DNA of 64,000 bases, taken from Flaccisagitta enflata (lineage: Eukaryota > Chaetognatha > Sagittoidea > Aphragmophora). The stretch covers positions 67,084,001-67,148,000 of the forward strand of contig OZ231126.1 of assembly GCA_965153355.1 (NCBI GenBank), read 5' to 3'. Both the position numbers and the translations under genes were made by a program. The notes beneath the pieces were generated by a model that saw only the letters and a program-made list of their open reading frames with translations, made no database searches and was not told the origin of the DNA. Below, one piece after another: positions 34,191 to 45,571 of the stretch. The number at the start of each line of letters is the position of its first letter. The stretch's first letter is position 1.

Positions 34191-34288
34191 GATTATCAAT
34201 CAAGATGAAATGAAAACTTTACGCACTTCAATAGGAAGGTAGACAGGGGCAAATCGCGCTCGTAGGAAGCAAAAAAATTTCTGCAGCC

Positions 34289-34352
<64 letters not shown>

Positions 34353-34425
34353 AAGAAGAAGAAGAAGAAGAAGAAGAAGAAGAAGAAGAAGAAGAAGAAG
34401 AAGAAGAAGAAGAAGAAGAAGAAGA
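34289..34425. repeat. (AG)n followed by (AAG)n
   Basis: AG run to 34350, CAA, then about 24 AAG triplets. Confidence 0.95.
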
Positions 34426-34744
34426 GGCAGATAGAGATTCTATAATACTGATGGCCAGAATTAAAGATGGTTCGCTTGACTGGAACAATGCAGATACCAA
34501 GTTTAAGCCAGGGTTTATCTTAACGTAAGGCCAGATTCACCGTAAAACTTGTTCATGAAATAACCCTCTCTCTCTCTCTCTCTCTCTCTCTGCTTCAATG
34601 TTTCAGTCATTGTCCAAAAGGCATTTGACACGAAATGTTTGTCCCTGACTGGATGACAACGTGAACAACTCTAGTTTACATGTGAGAATGCACGAATGGA
34701 TGAGTGAATAATCGAACGAAAGAACGAATGATTGTTCTAACTGA

Positions 34745-34746
<2 letters not shown>

Positions 34747-34815
<69 letters not shown>

Positions 34816-34836
34816 TGTGCGTGTGTCCGTGTTCTC

Positions 34837-34924
<88 letters not shown>
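34747..34924. repeat. (GT)n and (AG)n pair
   Basis: GT run 34747-34810 and AG run 34841-34924, separated by about 30 bases. Confidence 0.95.
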
Positions 34925-34926
<2 letters not shown>

Positions 34927-35321
34927 TGGAGACGGTAAAAGAGCTAGGAGGAGGAGATAGAGGCTGGCTGGCTGGCAGAGATACCGACAGACAAAAAGAC
35001 GGAGACAGGCTGGCAGAAAAACAGACTGACAAACTGACGGAGATAGACAAATGGAGATAGACAGTAGGAGACAGAGAGAGGGAGACAGTCGGACTGACAA
35101 AGCAGTGTAGTGTATCGATCTAGCTTCTGTTCTGATATACGCCCGATGAGGATGGTGAATCTGAGTGAAAGGGGATCAAATGAAAGTTGAGGTAATCCTA
35201 GTCAAGATCCTGCTTTGTAGCTACTAGATAGACAAACAGAAATGTTGCCTCTTATCCTAATTTGCATGACGCTGGAAATGTTTTTTGCGAAACAAAAACG
35301 GAAGATAAATGAAAATAGGAG

Positions 35322-35484
35322 CAAGGCCTGATACACAGCCACCAGTTGCGGACGGGTGGGCAGGGGTGGATATGCGCGTTTTCCACTTTTCGACTCATGC
35401 TGACGGATGGACGGACCAATGGATTAATGGACCAACGGACCGACAGACAAAGCCTCTTATAGAGTTGCGTGTCCGCAACTCAAA
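35322..35484 (+). mobile_element. Twin-hairpin element
   Basis: GCAAGGCCTGATACACAGCC, GCGGACGGGTGGGCAGGGGT, GGACCAATGGATTAATGGAC and GAGTTGCGTGTCCGCAACTC. Confidence 0.85.
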
Positions 35485-35624
35485 AGGAAAACGGTGAAGG
35501 TCTTAGAATTCATATCCCCATGCCGTGTAAGCGTTATGGTTTGATTAAAAGAACTTTTGCTTATTGTCCGGTGTCTCCATTCTGCAAATACTTATGCCTC
35601 TACCCTTTTCACTCTATTAAGCTG

Positions 35625-35757
35625 CGTCATCGCATCTCTATAAGAGGTACTGTCTGTCCGTCCGTCGGTCTGTCAGTCCGTCGGTCCCTAGGTATGTCCG
35701 TTACGCTTCCTCTAATATCGCGCTGATGACGCATTGAGTTGCCCGCTCGGGCTCGTT
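35625..35757 (-). mobile_element. Twin-hairpin element with GCCC/GGGC end hairpin
   Basis: CATCTCTATAAGAGGTACTG and GTCCGTCCGTCGGTCTGTCA, closing with GTTGCCCGCTCGGGCTCGTT. The end stem GCCC...GGGC takes the place of GCCG...CGGC. Confidence 0.65.
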
Positions 35758-36137
35758 TTTTAGTTGTGTGCTACGCGACTCTACACCCCGCTATGTCGGT
35801 CCGTCGGTCCGTCGGTCGGTTGGTTGGTCGGTCCCCTTTTTACTTTTTCGACGCTTTTGAGCTTTTTAGTTGCGGACACGCAACTCTATAAGAGCCTTTG
35901 TCTGTCCGTCCGTCGGTTGGTTGGTCCGTCTGTCGGTCCGTCCGTCCGTCCGTGAACATGAGTCGAAAAGTGTGAAAACGCGCATTTCCGCCCCTGCCCA
36001 CCCGTTCGCAATTGGTATTGGCCGTGTATCCGGCCTTGTTGTGCATACGGCTCCTGCCCAGATGCCCTAATGACCTTCTAAAGCACTGCTCCTGCCAACC
36101 CGCACCCGACTAGGGTAGCCGTGTATCCGGCCTTGTT
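35758..36137 (-). mobile_element. Second-subfamily twin-hairpin element split by another copy
   Basis: The left part (35758-35862: TTGTGTGCTACGCGACTCTA, GGTCCGTCGGTCCGTCGGTC) and right part (36039-36137: CCCAGATGCCCTAATGACC, GTAGCCGTGTATCCGGCCTT) form one element interrupted by the complete copy at 35863-36038. Confidence 0.8.
35863..36038 (-). mobile_element. Twin-hairpin element, complete, nested
   Basis: TTAGTTGCGGACACGCAACT, a CGTCCGTCCGTCC core, GCCCCTGCCCACCCGTTCGC and GCCGTGTATCCGGCCTTGTT. The surrounding element belongs to the other subfamily, so this copy is the younger one. Confidence 0.85.
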
Positions 36138-37000
36138 CTACTCTTATGACCAATGTCAATTGAGGAAAGTTTTTTGATGTTCTTGTAACATAATATTGTA
36201 TATTTTGATATGGCATTGCAGGGACCTATAAACCATAGGCCAAAATTTCTTAAAGGGTCTGTTGGTGATGCCTGTAAAATGTTCATGACCCTGGGAGGCA
36301 TTTTTGGGTGTCATATAACAATTTATTTAAAGGCTCTCAATCAAAAATTGCAAAATTTGCTAATTCTAAGCTTTTTTTCACTCTAAAAGTTTTCTAAAAG
36401 TTGATTTATAGCCCTGACACTTGGCATGCACATCAAATGGACCCTAAATAAGTTGTATATAAAAAAAGATCAATGTGTGATAATTTTCAAGTACCTAAAT
36501 TAAGAAAAAAAAATGTGTTTTTTTGTAATATTAATGAAAAATGCTGTTGTTACCCCCCTTAAAGTAGACCAATTTGGACGAAATTTTAACTGGAGGTACT
36601 TCACATCAAGTACTACCTCCATGTCAAATTTCGTCAAAATGGAAGCGCTTAAAACACCAAAAATTGCATTTGAAGTTAGCCTTAATTTAACAATTTTTTA
36701 AAATTACATTTTTTGATATAGCGCCCTGACGAAAAAAGATTTTGCATTGATCTTTTGTATTTTAACACCCCATAGACTATTTTATAGAATGGTAAAAAAA
36801 AATTCATGGATATGCAAACTTCATTTTCATCACCCTTTGACTGGTCAAATTTCGTCTTCGTTTGCACTGTGACTTAAATACTTTTATAAGGAATAGATTT
36901 GTTGGAAACTTTTACTCCAACAGATTTTTTTTTTTTGGTATAAATGACAGCCAGTAACAATGGCTGGGAGATCAACATGGAAAGATTTTGAAAAAAAGTT
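36138..37000. other. No recognisable feature
   Basis: AT-rich DNA. Repeated short phrases such as GCCCTGAC (36410 and 36723) hint at an old repeat, but I cannot define it. Confidence 0.4.
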
Positions 37001-37197
37001 TTTAGTCGCGTGCTTCGCGACTCTACAACCCGCTTTGTCGGTCCGTTTGTCAGTCCGTCTGTCGGTCCATTACACTTAACTTTGTCTTTTTTGCGGTCTT
37101 TGGCCTCAGAGCTCCCGCCCAAATGATGAAGTGAACTCAAATATGGCCCCTGCCCACCCGCAGGCGACTTATTTAGCCGTGTATCCGGCCTTGTTTC
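37001..37197 (-). mobile_element. Twin-hairpin element, second subfamily, full length
   Basis: TTTTAGTCGCGTGCTTCGCG, GTCGGTCCGTTTGTCAGTCC, GCGGTCTTTGGCCTCAGAGC, GCCCCTGCCCACCCGCAGGC and GCCGTGTATCCGGCCTTGTT. Confidence 0.85.
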
Positions 37198-37362
37198 TAG
37201 TGTCTTCACAAACCACAATTTTTCATTCAGCTTTCCCTATTAACATGTAACAAAATAGGCATTACTAAACGAGTACGTAATGGTTAAATGATCTATGCAC
37301 ATAATAGCAAAGATGCTGCTCAATGTCGTATGCAAACGAGATTGTTGATTATATATTCTCTG

Positions 37363-37366
<4 letters not shown>

Positions 37367-37420
<54 letters not shown>
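37367..37420. repeat. (CT)n microsatellite
   Basis: CT run followed by ACACACACACACACATACAC. Confidence 0.95.
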
Positions 37421-37435
<15 letters not shown>

Positions 37436-37758
37436 TACACAAACACGTATGATCACACAATATAACACAATATAACACCATATATGACACGCAAACCCTT
37501 ATTCATGCAACAGGCAATCACTGAATTTTCTTTGAATTTCCACGCGTATACGACCAATGAATGGGATTGATTTCCACCCCGAGGCTCAGCAAGCCAATCA
37601 AATTGCATGATTTGAATTTCAATAGGCGATAGTCAATGAATGGACCCTCCCCCCCTTTTACGCCGACCTTCCAAGCAAGAACGTGTACGAGGGGGGGGGG
37701 GGAAGAGGGAATCTATTCAAATTCAAAGATGGAATACGGGATCAATCCAAAGAGTGAA

Positions 37759-38172
37759 CAGTCTATGGACAAAACGAGGATAGTAGATTTTGCTGATCAC
37801 CGTTATGATGCTGAGGGGTAGTTGATTTTAGAATGTAGGTTTGTAATTACCTCATAGAAATTTACTAAAGACTGAAAGAATAAACGGAAGAACGCTTACT
37901 ACCTGTAGTAATCGTTCAAAATATAGGTTTGTAATTACCTCGAAAAAAATTACTTAGGACTGAAAGAAACTAAGGGAAGAACAATTACTACCTGTAGTAA
38001 TCGTTCTTGCAATAGTTTCTTTCAGTCCTCAGTCATTTTCTATCAGGTAATTACAAGCCTACATTTTGAACAATTACTACAGGTAGTAATTGTTCTTCCA
38101 TTAATTTTTTCAGTCCTTAGCATCATACTGGTGATCAGCAAAATTTGCTCTCCTCGTTTTGTCCATAGACTG
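37759..38172. mobile_element. Palindromic foldback element, 414 bp
   Basis: Starts CAGTCTATGGACAAAACGAG and ends with its exact reverse complement. TTGCTGATCACC and GATGATGCTGAGG-type sequence pair further in. The interior has several oppositely oriented copies of ACTACCTGTAGTAAT with TAATTACCT, so most of the element can fold. Confidence 0.85.
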
Positions 38173-38399
38173 TGAAAGGAGGGAATGTAACGGAAGAAAT
38201 AGGGATCCTTTATGATAGAAGAGCGCGGGTGATACCCTTCATACCCTTCAGATAGAGATTGACCTCAGATCTGGAATCTAAGTCCTTGTGAATTTTCCGA
38301 TTTCTCTTTTAAATGCGGCCGGTCTAGAGGGACTAACGGCATGAGCTTGAGGTCTAATTAATCAGCTTGAATTTGGTCCAGAAAGATACCTAACTTTGC

Positions 38400-38760
38400 T
38401 GATCTCATTAACCATAGTTGTGAACGTCTTAGGGGCCCTTGGAATAGGGCCACCCAGAAAAAACCTTAATGAGGATTTTTTTCTGAAAAAAAGTGGGGTG
38501 CAATCGATAGGAAATTGTTTGATTCGCCTAGATCCAAAATCTTTTATTTTTACCTTTTTTGAAAAAAACTTAGAAAATTTTTGTGTCGCGCGTTGGGGAC
38601 TGAAAAAAAAAATCACAAAATATTTCTTTGAAAAATGGTTTTTGAAAGTAGGGTGCAATCAATAGGAAATTGTTTGATTCACCTAGATCCAAAATCTTGT
38701 ATTTTCACTTTTTTCTCAAAAAACTTGGACTTGGACTATGGTTCAAACAAATGCTCATAA
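38400..38760. repeat. 156-bp tandem duplication
   Basis: GGAAATTGTTTGATTCGCCT followed by AGATCCAAAATCTT at ~38509 recurs at ~38665 with few changes, each time followed by a TTTT-rich tail and AAAAAACTT. Confidence 0.75.
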
Positions 38761-39023
38761 CTTCTAAAGTATTTGAGCCAGAACCTTGAAATTTTAAACG
38801 TGCATTATTGAAAGCGCTGAGCAGGTCCATGCAAAAGATTGAGCTACTAACTGACCTCGGAAAATTTTCGAGTCAAAGTATACTTCAGAGTTCAGTGTAC
38901 GACTGGGGAGTTTTTTTTTCTTCCAGATGACAAAAGCAAAACAATATACGTTGTTTCATTGGTTTTAGGATCATAGGATGACTTAAAAAAAAAAAGAAAC
39001 AGAAAAGAAAGAAAACTAACGGC

Positions 39024-39226
<203 letters not shown>

Positions 39227-39402
39227 CAACGTGGAAAGTGATTCAAAAAAGAAAATTGCAAAGGTGAGCCTGAAAGATTTTCTCCTTTCAGATTGCGGCT
39301 TAAATTTGTTGGAATGTTGTGTTGAGATTTCGATCATGGTGTGAAAATTCTTTTGCGAAAAAGTGTAGTGAAGGAGTTGCGTGCACATAACCATGGCAAA
39401 GA

Positions 39403-39604
39403 AAAACAAGGCCGGATACACGGCTACCTTGGTCGCGTGCGGGTAGGCAGGGGCAGTATTTGAGTTACTAAAGCACTTGGGCAAGTGCAGTGAGGCCAAA
39501 GACCGCAAAAACATAAAAAAAGTAAAATGGGGACCGACCGACCGACCAACCGAGCGACCGACGGACAAAGCGGGGTGTAGTGTCGCGTAGCACGCGACTA
39601 AAAA
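39403..39604 (+). mobile_element. Twin-hairpin element, second subfamily
   Basis: AACAAGGCCGGATACACGGC, GGTCGCGTGCGGGTAGGCAG, a GACCGACCGACC core and GTCGCGTAGCACGCGACTAA. Confidence 0.9.
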
Positions 39605-39688
39605 GACAGTAATTTCAATATACTCCTACGCACTCATTTTTTTGATCTGCTTAGAATCCTTTCAGGGAGTAATAGTTAATCAAATTAC

Positions 39689-40390
39689 CTACTCAGTAAA
39701 AAAATCAGAACTCAAAAAAGTTATTTTTTGAGCCCGTAGCATCATCTTTTGTGAAAAAACATCAGAAATTATTTTGACCCCCGCGTCACATGTTCTTCTT
39801 TCTTTTCCTTAGGGGTCTTCATGCGGAGAAAGGGCAGGAGCAAAGGAAGAGTCTGATATTAACTTTAAAAAAATTCATTTTGACAATTTTTACAAAAAAT
39901 GATGCTACAGGTTAGGGATGTGGAAGCGATTGACCGCTTCCGTTTTGGTGGGTGGGATAGCTACTAGTATTTGAACTACAAAATGGAAGCGGAAGCGGAA
40001 GCGGAAGCGGTGGAAGCGGTAAAAAAATCGACCGCTTCCACATCCCTACTACAGGTACAAAAATAAACTTTTTTGAGTTCTGATTTTTTTGCTGAGTCAC
40101 AAAATCAACATACTATGAACGCCTGAGAAGATTTTTGAGGCTGCTTAAAAAAATAAGCTTGCAGTTACAATTGTATGTCAAGTGAAAATCATACGCCATT
40201 GGCGAATCATCATTTGACAAATAATGCAAAAATTGTCGCTACAGCCACAAAAAAAAAAAAAAAAAAAAACTTTTTTGAGTTCTGATTTTATTGCTGAGTC
40301 ACAAATTTGTCATACTACTACCACGTAAAAGGATTTGAAGTTATTCCAAAAAATGGGCTTGTAGTGCCACTTTGAAAATCACTGTCTTTT
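39689..40390. repeat. Inverted/tandem CAGAACTCAAAAAAGTT repeats
   Basis: CAGAACTCAAAAAAGTTAT at 39706 is inverted at ~40069 (TTTTTTGAGTTCTGATTTTT) and repeated in that orientation at ~40270, each followed by GCTGAGTCACAAA. The hAT-like element at 39913 inserted inside. Confidence 0.65.
39913..40048. mobile_element. hAT-like MITE with 8-bp target duplication
   Basis: Ends TAGGGATGTGGAAGCG and its inverse CCGCTTCCACATCCCTA. It is flanked by the perfect 8-bp direct repeat CTACAGGT (39905-39912 and 40049-40056). 136 bp, with an internal (GGAAGC)n run. Eight-bp duplications are typical of hAT transposases. Confidence 0.85.
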
Positions 40391-40587
40391 TTACTTTTGC
40401 CATAGTTAGCGTAAACATAGGGAAAATTGTCACTTTCATTAATTTGTTTGAGAAAGTTTTCAAATACTGAGATGTCATCATGGAAACTTTGGTCAAAGTC
40501 ATATCGTCTTTCCTGTCGTTTGCTCACTTCTTTTTATCGTCGGCGTGACTTCTGTTTTCGGGGTGCAAATACAAGCCGAGAAGAAAA

Positions 40588-40838
40588 AAACAAGGTCATT
40601 AGACCTTTGTTGCGTGCGTCGGCATTTCACAAAAGGTCGGACAGACATACAGGCAGACAGACTGGAATTTTCAAAATGAACCTTAGATTAGTGGTGTTTA
40701 CCTCCCAGTGCATTCTCTTATGTTCAATTCTGTAAAAAACGCAAAAAATGCATTTACAGTGATTTGTGACCGATGGACGGACCGACGGACCGACGGACCG
40801 AAAAGTGGCTTATAGAGTCGCGTAGCACGCGACTAAAA
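40588..40838 (+). mobile_element. Twin-hairpin element with GGTC/GACC left hairpin
   Basis: ACAAGGTCATTAGACCTTTG, TTGCGTGCGTCGGC, then CGGACAGACATACAGGCAGA, a GGACCGACGGACC core and GTCGCGTAGCACGCGACTAA. A related copy lies at 47163-47405. Confidence 0.85.
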
Positions 40839-40946
40839 ATACTGATGGTAAAACCCATTTTCCATTGTAGGCAAGTTCTTTGTATGGGGAAAAAAAGAAA
40901 AATAAGGCCTCTGAGCGTTTCACCTCTCCTCATTACTCCATCACTA

Positions 40947-41150
40947 AAACAAGGCCGGATAAACGGCTTCCCCAGTCGCGTGCGGGTGAGCAGAGGCAGT
41001 GAAAGAGAAGGTCACTAGGGCATTTGGGCAGGAGCGTTGATTTCAAAAAGCTCATAAACGGCGAAGAAGTAAAAGACTGACCGATGAACCGACGGGCTGA
41101 CCAACCGACTGACATGGCGGGATGAAGAGTCGCATAGCATTCGACTAAAA
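40947..41150 (+). mobile_element. Twin-hairpin element, second subfamily, diverged
   Basis: AACAAGGCCGGATAAACGGC, AGTCGCGTGCGGGTGAGCAG, GACTGACCGATGAACCGACG and GAGTCGCATAGCATTCGACT. Confidence 0.85.
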
Positions 41151-42237
41151 AGGACAATTAGCAGTGGTCCATCAGATAGGAGAGATGTTCAAAGAACGTT
41201 TTGGAACATGAATATCCTTCACAGACAGGCAGGAATATGATAAATGTATCATGGTGTCAATGTTGCCCAAATGTTATTCATTACATTTATAGGCCATAAC
41301 GAATAAATTTGGTGACAGAAGGACGGACCTACCAGTAGATACCCATAAGAATGTCGAAACGAAGGTTAAAAGAGGTGAATTTAGGAAAGATTGGCAATCC
41401 GACTGCATCGAGTGAAAGTAAGATGTATTTCTGTTTTTTTTTCTCGTCTCTTTGTAAAAACGTAAACGACTGACTTTTAATGGGGGTCCCTCGGGTTGGC
41501 CTAGAGGGAGGCAATTGCATTTGTCTCTATTTCCTTTGGAAATTGGATATGGCAATAGGGGGCGTTAGAAGTAAGAACAGAGAAAACTAGAATGTTCTTT
41601 TTTGATTGTTTCCATTTCCACTTTACTCCTTTCTCTTTCTCTGATAGAGTTAAGGGGTTGGTGGTAAAAAACTACAGGCACAAGTAAGGACAGATCCAGA
41701 GGTTTTCTCGCACATAGTGAAATCGGAATGGAATATCTATACGGCCAGCGGCGTAAAGGAAGGCACTACCGACACTGCCATGGCAGTACCTTATCTTGAC
41801 ACAAAAGTTAATAGGACACATTTATTTTCAAAAGCAAAAGGGGAGAGAGGAGGAAGTGGAAGAAAAGGAAGAGAGTAAGAAGGGGGAAAAAGAAGAAAAC
41901 GTGTCCTTGACCACTCTGTCTCTCTCCCTTCCCTCTCTCTCCAATCCTCAATTGTCTCTCTTTCCCTTCAAATATCTGTCTCCTCTCTCCCGTTTTTCTG
42001 CCTCTGATGCATGATGATGCCCAAAGTGGTTTTCGAAAATTAAGGCAAAAGTTTTGTTCTTTTTGCTCACTTGCACTGTATCTCCATAATGCGAGTGAAT
42101 GTCTAATTTGTTTTAGTAATCAAAGCTAGGTTGTTTATAGGGTACAGGTCTCCAATTAGGTTGTTTATAGGGTACAGGTCTCCAACTGATGACCAGAAGC
42201 TGTTTGTATCAATTTTTCTAAGCTTAAATGAATATTC
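41151..42237. other. No gene recognised; short direct repeat at 42127
   Basis: TAGGTTGTTTATAGGGTACA is directly repeated (about 42127-42186, period ~30). Purine/pyrimidine-rich patches at 41850-42000. Otherwise nothing supportable. Confidence 0.45.
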
Positions 42238-42560
42238 ATTTTTAGTCGCATGCACGCGACTCTACACCTTGGTCTGTCGGTCGGTAGGTCGGTAGGTCGG
42301 TAGGTCGGTCCGTCAGTCCGTCCCGTAACCTTTTTAAATTTTCGACGTTTTTTGACGTTTTTTAACATTTTTTAGCATTTTTTAACAATCTTCAACATTT
42401 TTTATTATTTTCTTACTTTTTTTAACATTTTTTAACATTTTTTAACATCATTTTACATTATCTAACATTTTTTAACATTTTTTAACATTTCCTGGCATTT
42501 TTAACATTTTGTCTGTCATTTCCAGACGCACGCGACTGTTGCCCTCTTGGGCTTGTTGTT
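42238..42560 (-). mobile_element. Twin-hairpin element with an expanded CATTTTTTAA tract
   Basis: TTAGTCGCATGCACGCGACT, CGGTCGGTAGGTCGGTAGG, then a tract of CATTTTTTAA units (42356-42500), and the end GTTGCCCTCTTGGGCTTGTT with a GCCC...GGGC stem. The tract makes this copy longer than usual. Confidence 0.7.
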
Positions 42561-42586
42561 TTTATAGTGTCATATGGACATTCACC

Positions 42587-42675
42587 TTTTAGTCGCGTGA
42601 ACGCAACTCTAGAAGCAGCTATGTCGGTCGGTCTGTCTGTCGGTCAGTCGGTCGATCTGTCGGTCACATTTTTAG
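42587..42675 (-). mobile_element. Twin-hairpin element, truncated
   Basis: TTTTAGTCGCGTGAACGCAA, CTCTAGAAGCAGCTATGTCG and CGGTCGGTCTGTCTGTCGG. It breaks off at CACATTTTTAGAG. Confidence 0.65.
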
Positions 42676-42730
42676 AGTATAGCTCAAATCTCCTTCTGAA
42701 GGTATAAAAGAGGTAATCAAGTTCTAAAAG

Positions 42731-43370
42731 ATTATTATTACGCTGAGGAGAATACATTTTTTTTCCTGCGAGGACTGAAAGGAGGGCCTGTGTTTTTTCG
42801 TTTTGATGTAAAAAGTGTAAAAAGTTCAGAACTGTAAATGTCTTTAAACAATTGTCATATTGTACCTGAAAAATGGCTTACCCTAAAGGGGACCAAAACT
42901 TTAAAAAAATTTTTTCACAAATCTGAGGCCAGATTCAGATTCCTTGGAAAAAAATTATGCGAGATACCATATTTTCTTTTCTCAAAATTTTGTTTTTAAG
43001 CTGAAAAAATGAGGAAAAACTGAAAAAACAAAAAAGTTTTTAAAAATTCCTTATTTTAAGCAGTTTTTTTAGATTCAAAACTGTTCGAATCAATTTTAAG
43101 CAAGGAAACTAACTTTTTGCATATAGTTTTTCATGAGGACTCTGAAACCGGCCTCAATTTATCCGGCCTCAATTATGAGAAAGAATGATTTTGAAGTTTT
43201 GGTCCTCTTTAGGGTGACCCATTTTTCAAATACAATATGAAAATTGTTTAAGAACATTTACAGTGCTGAAATTTTTAGAATGCATCACTTACATCAAAAC
43301 AAAAAAATCTAGGCCCTCCTTTCAGTCCCCGCATGTAACAAAATATATTATCCTCAGCGTAATGATTATA
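42731..43370. mobile_element. Element with ~200-bp inverted arms
   Basis: The left arm ATTACGCTGAGGA, GAGGACTGAAAGGAGGGCCT and AAAATGGCTTACCCTAAAGG is inverted on the right (CCTCTTTAGGGTGACCCATT, AGGCCCTCCTTTCAGTCCCC, TCCTCAGCGTAAT). About 640 bp and non-coding. Confidence 0.75.
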
Positions 43371-43379
43371 GCTGATTAT

Positions 43380-44070
43380 TTCTCATTATTTCTCATTATT
43401 TCTCATAATTTCTCATTAATGTTACTTTATGGTACTTAAGGGTACTTTAGGTACTTCAGGGTATTTTAGGGTACTTAAGGGTAGTTTAGGTACTTAACAG
43501 GGGTGTATAAAGTTGAGTCCCCCCCCCCGGTGGGGGGGGGGGGAATAAAATCAAAGGGTTTGGAGATGGGGAAGAAAATCAAAAGTTTGAAAAAAAGAAA
43601 ATTTTTGAAGATCTAACACTTTTGGTAGTACCAAAAGGTAAAATACAATTACTACAACTCAATTTAACACTATTTAAACCTAAAATATACTGTTTTATAG
43701 CTTTGAGGGGAAGAAAATCAAAGATTTTGTAACGCGACGCTACACGTCGCGGGGAAGAAAATCAAAGGCAGGGGGGGGGGAATAAAATCAAAAGCCGCTC
43801 AACTATATACACCCCTGTAACTTAAGGGTACTTTAGGGTACTTTAGGTACTTAAGGGTACTTTAGGGTACCTTAGGTATTTAAGAGTACTTTAGGGTACT
43901 CTACAAACTAATGGGTACTTTAGGGTACTTTAGGTATTTAAAGATACTTAAGGGTACTTTAGGTACTCTAGGAACTAAAGGTAATTTAGTGTACTTTAGG
44001 GTACATTAGGGTACTTTAGGGTACATTAGGTACTTAAGGGTACCTTAGAATACTTTGGGTAATTAAGTCG
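43380..44070. repeat. GGTACTTTAGGGTACTTAAG minisatellite
   Basis: Units of ~10-11 bp (GGGTACTTTA, GGTACTTAA) before and after the Harbinger-like MITE, showing that one array was split by the insertion. Confidence 0.85.
43498..43817. mobile_element. PIF/Harbinger-like MITE with TAA target duplication
   Basis: Ends CAGGGGTGTATAAAGTTGAG and its inverse CTCAACTATATACACCCCTG. It is flanked by TAA on both sides (43495-43497 and 43818-43820). Interior phrases GGGGAAGAAAATCAAA and GGGGGAATAAAATCAAA occur twice. 320 bp, no coding capacity. Three-base TAA/TTA duplications characterise PIF/Harbinger. Confidence 0.8.
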
Positions 44071-45018
44071 CGAAGGGTTGAGTCTGGGAAGGAGGTGGAA
44101 GGGGAGGAGGAGGGTGGGGACTACAAAGGGCTGAGTAGGAGGCAGGGGTGTTAGGGGTTCACGAAGGGATGAGGCGCGATCACATGAAGACTTGAGTCAA
44201 ACAAGGATCTCCTACAAGCCTCGAGGCTCGACTTGTTCCTTTTACGCTTCAACGTCTTTATTTCTTTTTTCTCCCCTTTTCCTTTTCATTCAAGTGTGGA
44301 TTTCTTTCCTTCTCATTTCTTTTTTTTTCTCGCTTTAAAAAAAAACACAAGAGAATCGATTGTGCAAACGCAATCACAGCCAATGATGCCCTAAATTGGA
44401 ATTTTACCAACACTTAGATCCTTGAAAATCAGTAGAAACCACGCTTTCAACGATGTTTTTTACACCGGATTGCTCAAATATTGTGCAGTAGGACTCTCAG
44501 TTTTCACAGTTAGAGCTCACATTTCTTCTATACATCATCTTTCACACAAAGCAAAATGATCGAAGCTCAACACCCGCTTTTCCCCTATGTCATTCTTCAC
44601 ACAAACAACTGATAAACGGACGCATTAGAGAAATCAGAAGTCACTCTTTCAGTGTTTTTAATTCCCGCAATAATAGTCAGAAATACGCATCCAACCTGGA
44701 TGGATAAAAAAACGCCAATTGTTCTCATCCTCCTTCATCATTATTTTAGCAGTCCATGTTTATTTCAGATTCGTTTTGAAAACAGAAATTAATTAACATT
44801 TTAATCTGTGAAGTTGAACCGCGTATAAAAGCAAAGTTGATAACTTGCTTTTTTAGACCAATTCTTTTTAAGAGTGGCTTCTGATTTCTCTAATGCATAG
44901 TGTCTCAAAGCTCACTCCTTCACACACATAGCACCAACGATCGGACGCATATAGTGTCTCAGAAGCTCGCTCTGCTCGCATTTCCTCTTTTCACGACTCC
45001 TGCCAGCTCCAATCATGA
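44071..45018. other. No recognisable feature
   Basis: Unique-looking DNA. GATTTCTCTAATGC (44882) is nearly the inverse of GCATTAGAGAAATC (44622). Nothing else supportable. Confidence 0.45.
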
Positions 45019-45571
45019 AGGTTCTTCAAGCAGCCTATTTGTATTCAAATTCTCTTTTCCCCATTCATTTTGAGGCTGGTCTCACCCAAAGAAGAAGGAA
45101 TGTTTTTTTTTCCTTTTCAATGGAAAAATGGCATAGTTGGCATACACTGCTTTTTAGAAAAGAAAAAAAAAACCAAAACAACCCATTTCACACTTAACTG
45201 CGCGGAAGAGCTTAAGACTTATGGTGTCTACGTGTGTCGCGTTGATTATTCAAGGCGCATATATCGAAGTTTTTACATAAGTGAGCGTATTAAACAAAGG
45301 TCGACCTGAAATATTTTCTTTAACCGTAAAATTACCGTATCAAATATGGATTTCTGTGGTTACAATTTAGCTCAATAGCGGCTAACACAGTATGCGGCTA
45401 TGCACAGTCATGAGCAAAAGATAACAGACTCACCGGAGTCCAGACATAATGTAACGACCAGTTCATATCACCATGTTAATAAGACAAGTGCAGTGGGCTA
45501 TCGATTTACTACCGTATGATCTTTTTGCTTCCCCACAGCCCCCCCCCACCACTTTCTTACAGACCAAACCG

